From assembly GCA_036677425.1 (NCBI GenBank), contig JARFVT010000013.1, positions 310,001-374,000 of the forward strand: a stretch of 64,000 nucleotides of DNA, in the 5' to 3' direction. This document shows, piece by piece, positions 59,071 to 64,000 of the stretch (position 1 is the first letter of the stretch; each line of letters opens with the position of its first letter). This DNA comes from JARFVT01 sp036677425 (lineage in GTDB: Bacteria > Pseudomonadota > Alphaproteobacteria > UBA8366 > Aestuariispiraceae). A program made the translations under genes and the position numbers. The notes under the pieces are model-generated. The model was not told the origin of the DNA and ran no database searches. It saw only the letters and a list, made by a program, of their open reading frames with translations.

Positions 59071-59831
59071 TATTAGCGAAACTTGTTATCGCTATCAGCC
59101 AAAGTTCAGCAATGAAAATGATATTATCGCCGATTGGTTGCTGGCGATCACAGGACATCATCGTAACTGGGGCTTTAAACTTTGTTATCTGTATTTACGT
59201 AATGTAAAGGGCTTAAAATGGAACCATAAACGAGTTTACAGAATTTATCGTGAGTTAGAGCTAAATTTACGTATAAAACCCAATAAACGGCTTAAACGTG
59301 AGAAGCCCGAACCGTTGCTAGTGCCAACATCTATTAACAAAACATGGTCGATGGATTTTATGCATGATCAATTATCAGATGGCCGCAGCTATCGAACTTT
59401 TAATGTCATTGATAATCAATGTCATTGATGATTTTAATCGTGAAGCATTAGCGATAGACGTCGATATATCGTTACCTAGTTTGCGGGTTATTCGCGCCCT
59501 TGATCAGGTTATTGAATGGCGTGGCAAGCCACAGGCAATCAGATGCGATAATGGGCCTGAATATATCAGCGATAGGTTAAAATCATGGTCCAAAAAACAT
59601 AATATTCAATTAAAATTTATCCAACCAGGCAATCCGCAACAAAATGCTTATGTGGAGCGCTTCAACAGAATAGTTCGTTATGATTTATTAAACCAATATA
59701 TTTTTAAGGAGATTACAGATGTTCAAATTGCCACAACAAAATGGCTCTGGACTTACAATAATGAAAGACCTAATATGGCACTTGGTGGTATAACACCAAA
59801 TCAAAAATTAACTATTGAGCATGCTCAATAG
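59009..59831 (+). pseudogene. IS3-family transposase OrfB, broken by a 16-bp duplication
   Basis: The first part reads ISETCYRYQPKFSNENDIIADWLL, NWGFKLCYLYLRNVKG, WNHKRVYRIYREL and the first catalytic Asp in WSMDFMHDQLSDGR (each quoted in part). At 59401-59432 the block AATGTCATTGATAATC is a duplication of the following AATGTCATTGAT sequence, shifting the frame. The second part, DDFNREALAIDVD, IRCDNGPEYIS with the second Asp, and QQNAYVERFNRIVRYD with the Glu, is otherwise complete to HAQ at 59831. Removing 16 bases would restore one frame. Confidence 0.9.
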
Positions 59832-59916
59832 TTAATTAAACAATAAAGTTCTACTTATAACGCCCATTATAAATGGGGGTATTACCATCAAAGGAAATTA
59901 TGAGGGGGGTTTTTAT

Positions 59917-60320
59917 ATTACGCCAACGGTGGCGGGTGGTTAGATTCTGTTTATCGTTACGCAAACACGTCGTCGTGGTTAGATTTCTTTTTCTATTTAC
60001 GCCTAAGCGCGGCGGGCAGTCGCCCTTACAATCACTTCGTGATTGGTAGAGATTGCCATTAATTATGTCATTTGCGTATATCGTTCTAGCAAATCCCGAG
60101 TGGCTTTAGCCACGACGACGTATTTGCGTACTAATATAAAAAAAGAGTATGCGAGAGCGAACAAGTGTGAGCACGCGAAGCGCGGCTTAGTACAACGATA
60201 AAAAGATTCTTTTTCTATTTACGCCTAACGGTGGCGGGCGGTCGCCCTTACAATTACTTCGTGATTGGCTGTAGTTTGCCTTTAACTTTGTAGTTTGTGT
60301 ATGTAACGAGCATAAACTCA
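59917..60320 (+). repeat. Mixed cluster of repeats A, B and C
   Basis: In order: a degenerate A head at 59917; an inverted half of B at 59959-59981 (GCAAACACGTCGTCGTGG); A at 59997 with AATCAC-TTC-GTGATT; B at 60089-60127 with stems GCAAAT/ATTTGC and GTGGC-TTTA-GCCAC; C at 60149-60197; A at 60218 with AATTAC-TTC-GTGATT and the tail ..TAGTTTGT..ACGAGCAT. Two A copies share the preceding TTCTTTTTCTATTTACGCC. No gene is present; the next 65 bases to the direct repeat are featureless. Confidence 0.88.
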
Positions 60321-60384
60321 AAAACTAAATATGAGGAAAAATGGAAAGATCGGATAGTTTTTGCCAGATACAGCGATTAGTTAA

Positions 60385-60431
60385 AATAATCCACTATCCC
60401 GTCAAATATATTGAGAAAGGATAGTGGATAT
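60385..60431. terminator. Terminator hairpin of the fucose-type operon; right 47-bp direct repeat
   Basis: The same hairpin as at 56321-56367, in the same orientation, 17 bases after the stop of the minus-strand FAH gene. On the minus strand it is followed by ATTATTTTAAC. It acts for the opposite strand here, showing that the hairpin works in both directions. Confidence 0.85.
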
Positions 60432-60447
60432 ATTTTAATTAATGTTA

Positions 60448-61293
60448 TTACTCGCCAGAAACGACGGTTTGATATTGAACGCCTAGGCCTTCAATGCCTA
60501 ATTCCATTTTATCGCCAATATTTAAATATATTTCGGGTTTTTGACCAAAACCAACGCCGGGTGGTGTGCCTGTTGAAATAACATCACCGGGATGCAGGCT
60601 CATAAATTGTGATAGATGCGATATTATTTTTTCAACGCCAAATACCATAGTTTTAGTCGAACCATTTTGGTATTTATGACCATTAACTTTTAAATACATA
60701 TCTAAGCTATGCGGGTTTTTGATTTCATCACGGGTAACTAACCATGGGCCAATCGGACCGAAAGTATCGCATGATTTGCCTTTGATCCACTGCCCCGAAC
60801 GATGAATTTGGAAATCCCTTTCTGAAAGATCATTAACAAGGCAAAAACCTGCGACATAATTCATTGCGTCTGCTTCATCGACATATTTTGCATGTTTGCC
60901 AATTACCACGCCAAGCTCTACTTCCCAATCGGTTTTAACAGAGTTCCTTGGTATTTCAATATCATCATTCGGCCCGCAAATAGCCGAAGTAGCCTTGGCA
61001 AAAACTACGGGTTCTTTTGGCAATTCCATGCCTGCTTCTTCGGCATGATCGGCATAATTTAAACCGATGCAAAGGAATTTACCAACTTGACCAACGCAAG
61101 CACCAATACGGGTTGTGGCATCAATAATCGGTAGCGACGATAAATCGGTTGATCTTATTTTATCAAGACCAGCATCAGACAAGATATCGCCTGCAATATC
61201 TGCAACTATTTCTGAAAGATCACGGATTTTACCATCGGTATCAATAATACCGGGTTTTTCCTGACCAACTGCGCCAAAACGAACTAATTTCAT
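60448..61293 (-). CDS. FAH-family hydrolase, probably 2,4-diketo-3-deoxy-L-fuconate hydrolase
   Basis: A 281-residue fumarylacetoacetate hydrolase-fold enzyme: FLCIGLNYADHAEEAG near residue 73, the acidic metal ligands in DWEVELGVVIGK near 122 and the third in LVNDLSERDFQ near 152, KSCDTFGPIGPWLV and ISTGTPPGVGFG. Ureidoglycolate lyase-type names are also given to this group, but the operon with a 6-deoxy-sugar mutarotase, a UxaA-type dehydratase and an SDR fits the last step of non-phosphorylative L-fucose/L-rhamnose breakdown, yielding pyruvate and L-lactate. This is inferred from context. Confidence 0.8.
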   Translation of the reverse strand: MKLVRFGAVGQEKPGIIDTDGKIRDLSEIVADIAGDILSDAGLDKIRSTDLSSLPIIDATTRIGACVGQVGKFLCIGLNYADHAEEAGMELPKEPVVFAKATSAICGPNDDIEIPRNSVKTDWEVELGVVIGKHAKYVDEADAMNYVAGFCLVNDLSERDFQIHRSGQWIKGKSCDTFGPIGPWLVTRDEIKNPHSLDMYLKVNGHKYQNGSTKTMVFGVEKIISHLSQFMSLHPGDVISTGTPPGVGFGQKPEIYLNIGDKMELGIEGLGVQYQTVVSGE

Positions 61294-61335
61294 GATTTAT
61301 ACTTTCTGTTATACTGATTAAATATTATTAATATT

Positions 61336-62073
61336 TTATACTGACCAGCCGCCATCAATTGCGTGATACTGTCCTGTTGTAAATGCACTTTCGTCGCTTG
61401 ATAAATAAACGGCTAAGGCGGCTATTTCTTCAGATTTGCCTATCCTGCCCATCGGTTGTCTTGCAACAAAAGCTTTTAATGCTGCATCATAATCACCTGT
61501 ATCGCGCAATCTTTGATGCATCGATGGGCTGTCGACTGTTCCCGGGCATATGGCATTACAACGAATTCCTTGGGTTATATAATCGGCGGCAATTGCTTTG
61601 GTCATTCCGATCACTGCGGCCTTTGAGGTGCAATAAACAAAACGGTTTGGAACGCCTTTTATTGACGATGCGACCGACGACATATTGATAATTGACCCGC
61701 CACCATTCTCTAACATTTTTGGCAATGTGGCGCGGATTAACCTATACATGGATTTGACATTTAAATTAAAAGAAAAATCCCAAGCATCCTCATCACATTG
61801 TTGAATATTACCGCTATCGACAAAACCAGCACAATTAAATAATACATCTAATGTACCAATTTTAGCGACGGTAGCCTTTATGGCTTCACCATCCAAGACA
61901 TCCAAACTCATAGTTGTTATGCCAGCGATATTTTTTAATTCTTCAAGTGCAGTTTGATTAATATCAGTTGCATAAACATCGGCACCCTCATTAGCAAATG
62001 CGATGGCACTTGCTTTGCCTATACCTTGACCAGCTGCGGTAATCAGACATTTTTTGCCATTTAATCGTTTCAT
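61336..62073 (-). CDS. SDR, probably 2-keto-3-deoxy-L-fuconate dehydrogenase
   Basis: A 245-residue classical SDR: TAAGQGIGKASAIAFANEG near residue 12, Asp37 in YATDIN favouring NAD, NCAG near 82, NMSSVAS and the YCTSKAA Tyr-Lys pair near 150, and C-terminal TTGQYHAIDGGWSV. The sequence resembles 2-keto-3-deoxy-L-fuconate and related dehydrogenases. It lies between the dehydratase and the FAH gene with gaps of 9 and 42 bases, consistent with oxidation of the deoxy-keto acid at C4. Confidence 0.85.
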   Translation of the reverse strand: MKRLNGKKCLITAAGQGIGKASAIAFANEGADVYATDINQTALEELKNIAGITTMSLDVLDGEAIKATVAKIGTLDVLFNCAGFVDSGNIQQCDEDAWDFSFNLNVKSMYRLIRATLPKMLENGGGSIINMSSVASSIKGVPNRFVYCTSKAAVIGMTKAIAADYITQGIRCNAICPGTVDSPSMHQRLRDTGDYDAALKAFVARQPMGRIGKSEEIAALAVYLSSDESAFTTGQYHAIDGGWSV

Positions 62074-62082
62074 TTTTTATCC

Positions 62083-63270
62083 TTAAATTGGTAAGCAAGA
62101 TGGGCCAATTGGCTCAAATTTCTTATATGTTAATATGAATTCGCTATGTCCCATTTCTTCAGAAACGGTTTTTGTGCCTGTGGCAACATCCTCCACAAGG
62201 TTAAATATCTCATCACCTATTTCTTCGACTGTTGCACCTTGGTTAATTATGCGGCCTGCATTAATATCCATATCATCAGCTAACATATCATAGGTATCAG
62301 GGTTTGCACAAATTTTTATCACCGGTGATATGGCCGATCCAACCACAGAACCACGTCCAGTAACGAATAAAACCGTATGTGCGCCTGAGGCAATCATTTC
62401 AATAATTTCGGCATTATCAGAAATATTAGGGAAGCCAAATCTAACTTCACCATCTGGCACTACATCCATTAAATATAGCCCGCCCTTTTTTGGAATATCG
62501 CCCGGTTTTATGATGCCGATAATTTGTGCCGAGCCTGATTTAGAATATGCACCAAGAGATTTTTCTTCGATTGTTGATAATCCACCTTCGGCATTACCAG
62601 CAGCAAAGCTTCCGAAGCCTAATGTTTGATAATATTTTGCTGCCTTATCAACCGCGCTGCGTAATTCATTGCCAAGCGCACCAGTTGCGGCGCGTTCTGC
62701 CATTATTTCTTCGCAACCGATAAGTTCACCAGTTTCTTCAAAAATACATATAGAGCCAAGCGCACCTAATCTATCAAATGCATAGCCAGCGGCAGGATTG
62801 CCAGAAATGCCGCTTGTTCCATCTGATCCACCACAAATTGTACCGATAATAAGCTCGCTATGATCCATTGGAACAGCTTTTTGTTGTCTTAAATCTTTAA
62901 TTGCATTCTTAATCCATGCGATACCATCTTCACTAGTTTTTCTTGTGCCTCCATTTTTTTGAATAACTAATATTTTAACTGGCCTGCCACTTGCCGCGAT
63001 TTTTTGTTCCAACTTAAAACGGTCAAAGCTTTCGCAGCCAAGCGATATTAATAACACCCCACCCACATTGGGATGCGTGCAAAGTCGCTCCATCATTTTT
63101 TGTGCATATTCATTGGGAAAACAACCGGGAAAGCCAATTAAATGAACATCGTCATCATTAAATTTACTGCTGATTAATCTTGAAACATGATGGGCACATT
63201 CGACCAAATAGGCGACAATTATTCTATTTCTAATGCCTTTACGACCATCTGATCTTAAATATCCTTGCAT
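62083..63270 (-). CDS. UxaA-family dehydratase, large domain
   Basis: A 395-residue protein matching the large C-terminal part of altronate/galactarate dehydratases: GYLRSDGRKGIRNRIIVAYLVE at the start (in part RSDGRKGIRNRI), GFPGCFPNEYAQ, IGTICGGSDGTSGISGNPAAGYAFD near 140, ICIFEETGELIGCEEIMAERA and GRGSVVGSAISPVIKICANPDTY. It presumably dehydrates L-fuconate or L-rhamnonate as one subunit of a split enzyme with the 110-residue SAF protein upstream. Their genes overlap by 16 bases. Substrate is inferred from neighbours. Confidence 0.88.
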   Translation of the reverse strand: MQGYLRSDGRKGIRNRIIVAYLVECAHHVSRLISSKFNDDDVHLIGFPGCFPNEYAQKMMERLCTHPNVGGVLLISLGCESFDRFKLEQKIAASGRPVKILVIQKNGGTRKTSEDGIAWIKNAIKDLRQQKAVPMDHSELIIGTICGGSDGTSGISGNPAAGYAFDRLGALGSICIFEETGELIGCEEIMAERAATGALGNELRSAVDKAAKYYQTLGFGSFAAGNAEGGLSTIEEKSLGAYSKSGSAQIIGIIKPGDIPKKGGLYLMDVVPDGEVRFGFPNISDNAEIIEMIASGAHTVLFVTGRGSVVGSAISPVIKICANPDTYDMLADDMDINAGRIINQGATVEEIGDEIFNLVEDVATGTKTVSEEMGHSEFILTYKKFEPIGPSCLPI

Positions 63271-63587
63271 AAATTACCACCATCGCTTGTTTGATTTAAA
63301 CCATATGTTTTTGTATGATTGCTGCGAATATTATGGATATGGGCATGCGTGCCTTTTTCAATATCCATGGTGGCGATACCAATTGGGAAACCATATTTAA
63401 TAATTTCTTGATCCTTATTAATTTGTTGGCGGGCTATTTTATGCCCCATAGATACATTAACCGATAATGAAATTTTATCACCGTCAATAAGCAATATTTC
63501 ACCAGCCGAAATATCTCTCGACACAATATAAATATTGTCATTTGGCGATAATAAAATTAACTTTGTCGAAGATTTAATATTTTGCAT
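63255..63587 (-). CDS. UxaA-family dehydratase, SAF-domain small subunit
   Basis: A 110-residue protein corresponding to the N-terminal SAF domain of UxaA: DNIYIVSRDISAGEILLIDG, then SMGHKIARQQINKDQEIIKYGFPIG near residue 47 (in part MGHKIARQQINK) and GTHAHIHNI with the metal-binding histidines near 80. It is separate here but continuous with the large domain in altronate dehydratase. Overlap with the next gene implies translational coupling and a two-subunit enzyme. Confidence 0.88.
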   Translation of the reverse strand: MQNIKSSTKLILLSPNDNIYIVSRDISAGEILLIDGDKISLSVNVSMGHKIARQQINKDQEIIKYGFPIGIATMDIEKGTHAHIHNIRSNHTKTYGLNQTSDGGNLCKDI

Positions 63588-63616
63588 TTGAAAACTTTAT
63601 ATTAAGCGCGGATATA

Positions 63617-63946
63617 TTAATCACAATGAAAAACCTCTTGCATGTTTGACCATTTTTCACCATTTTTAGAAGAAGAAAGTGGTGTTTGACAAGGGTCAGT
63701 GATGCGCCACCATTCAATTGTTTTTGGATCTTGTGCCATTATTTTCATATCTAACTCAAAATTTGTGCCATGATATTCTAAATAAGAAAAAAGTAAATTT
63801 TCTGGCTCACGTAAAAAAATTGAATAATTTTGGATACTGCTATTTTTAATTTGTGCCAGAACATCTGACCAAACTGTCGCATGTAATTTTTTATAATTAT
63901 CTATCTTATTGGCTTTTATACCGATAATCATAGCTATTCTCTGCAT
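63617..63946 (-). CDS. L-rhamnose/L-fucose mutarotase (RhaM family)
   Basis: A 109-residue DUF718/RhaM-type ferredoxin-like protein with QRIAMIIGIKANKIDNYKKLHATVW, FLREPENLLFSYLEYHG near residue 43 and IEWWRITDPCQTPL near 78 (each in part), matching the sugar-binding His, Tyr and WW motif of the family. It interconverts anomers of 6-deoxy-hexoses. It begins the operon seen here; upstream genes are beyond the window. A short inverted repeat, CTAGCG/CGCTAG, stands at 63982-64000, 36 bases upstream, and may be an operator. Confidence 0.85.
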   Translation of the reverse strand: MQRIAMIIGIKANKIDNYKKLHATVWSDVLAQIKNSSIQNYSIFLREPENLLFSYLEYHGTNFELDMKIMAQDPKTIEWWRITDPCQTPLSSSKNGEKWSNMQEVFHCD

Positions 63947-64000
63947 TTTAATAACTCATATTTTGTAATTATAACAATGGCCTAGCGGTATTAACGCTAG

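Larger units (their letters stand above)
58650..59888 (+). mobile_element. IS3-family insertion sequence (defective)
   Basis: Ends match as imperfect inverted repeats: left GGTAATGCTCCC...TTTATAAGTAGAA, right the complement of TTCTACTTATAA...GGGGGTATTACC. The inner TTATAAGTAGA also occurs inside the left end of the 39.6-kb element, so the two are cousins. OrfA appears intact; orfB is frameshifted by a 16-bp tandem duplication. Exact boundaries are uncertain by a few bases. Confidence 0.8.

Overview
The window is an AT-rich stretch of an alphaproteobacterial chromosome. The class call rests on the 16S and 23S rRNA, the order 16S-tRNAIle-tRNAAla-23S-5S-tRNAfMet, the carA/yqeY/dnaG/rpoD neighbourhood, a DnaG without the usual zinc ligands and a DUF1489 protein. 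I cannot name order or genus from the sequence alone. Most genes are housekeeping or central metabolism with short intergenic gaps; accessory DNA is confined to a few islands of decayed insertion sequences and repeats.

Layout. 0-7.4 kb: a PfkB kinase (probably PsuK), carA, a YqeY-like protein, dnaG, rpoD and a CAU tRNA. 7.4-8.9 kb: a graveyard with an IS3-family remnant and part of a plasmid/phage-type RepA-like ATPase. 8.9-20 kb: leuA with a leucine-rich leader peptide and attenuator, an MFS transporter overlapping tRNAArg, a DEAD-box helicase whose box reads DEPD, leuB, acs, an FtrA-like regulator with a divergent partner, and dusA. 20.2-22 kb: an AttH/CrtC-like gene broken by an in-frame UGA, and an IS1380-family remnant. 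22-32.6 kb: a leucine/isovalerate (liu) operon with its own MerR regulator: thioesterase, isovaleryl-CoA dehydrogenase, SDR, a second acyl-CoA dehydrogenase, an HCCA-isomerase-like protein, both methylcrotonyl-CoA carboxylase subunits, methylglutaconyl-CoA hydratase, HMG-CoA lyase and DUF1489.

32.7-39.5 kb is a complete rRNA operon with promoter, processing stems and terminator. Its spacers carry three families of short structured repeats (called A, B and C here), including a six-copy 39-bp tandem array. 39.6-41.9 kb holds an IS3-family element, the 3' stump of a probable outer-membrane protein and more IS debris. 41.9-56.3 kb is mostly normal chromosome: an unknown 421-residue protein, argG, an aminotransferase, an orphan histidine kinase, tRNAVal, pmbA, purD, xseA, an M23 peptidase, a YaiI-family protein, carbonic anhydrase, a GNAT enzyme and class II aldolase.

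56.3-60.4 kb is a roughly 4-kb island between two nearly identical 47-bp terminator-like direct repeats. It contains a large membrane protein of unknown function, a broken IS3 element and a second cluster of repeats A, B and C. 60.4-64 kb is an operon that looks like non-phosphorylative L-fucose or L-rhamnose breakdown: mutarotase, split UxaA-type dehydratase, SDR and FAH-family hydrolase.

The observations most worth following are the covarying repeat families shared by the rRNA operon and the 60-kb cluster, the direct-repeat-flanked island, the leuA attenuator with a possibly leaderless leader peptide, the DEPD helicase, the mismatched T-stem of the initiator tRNA and the UGA-interrupted AttH-like gene.
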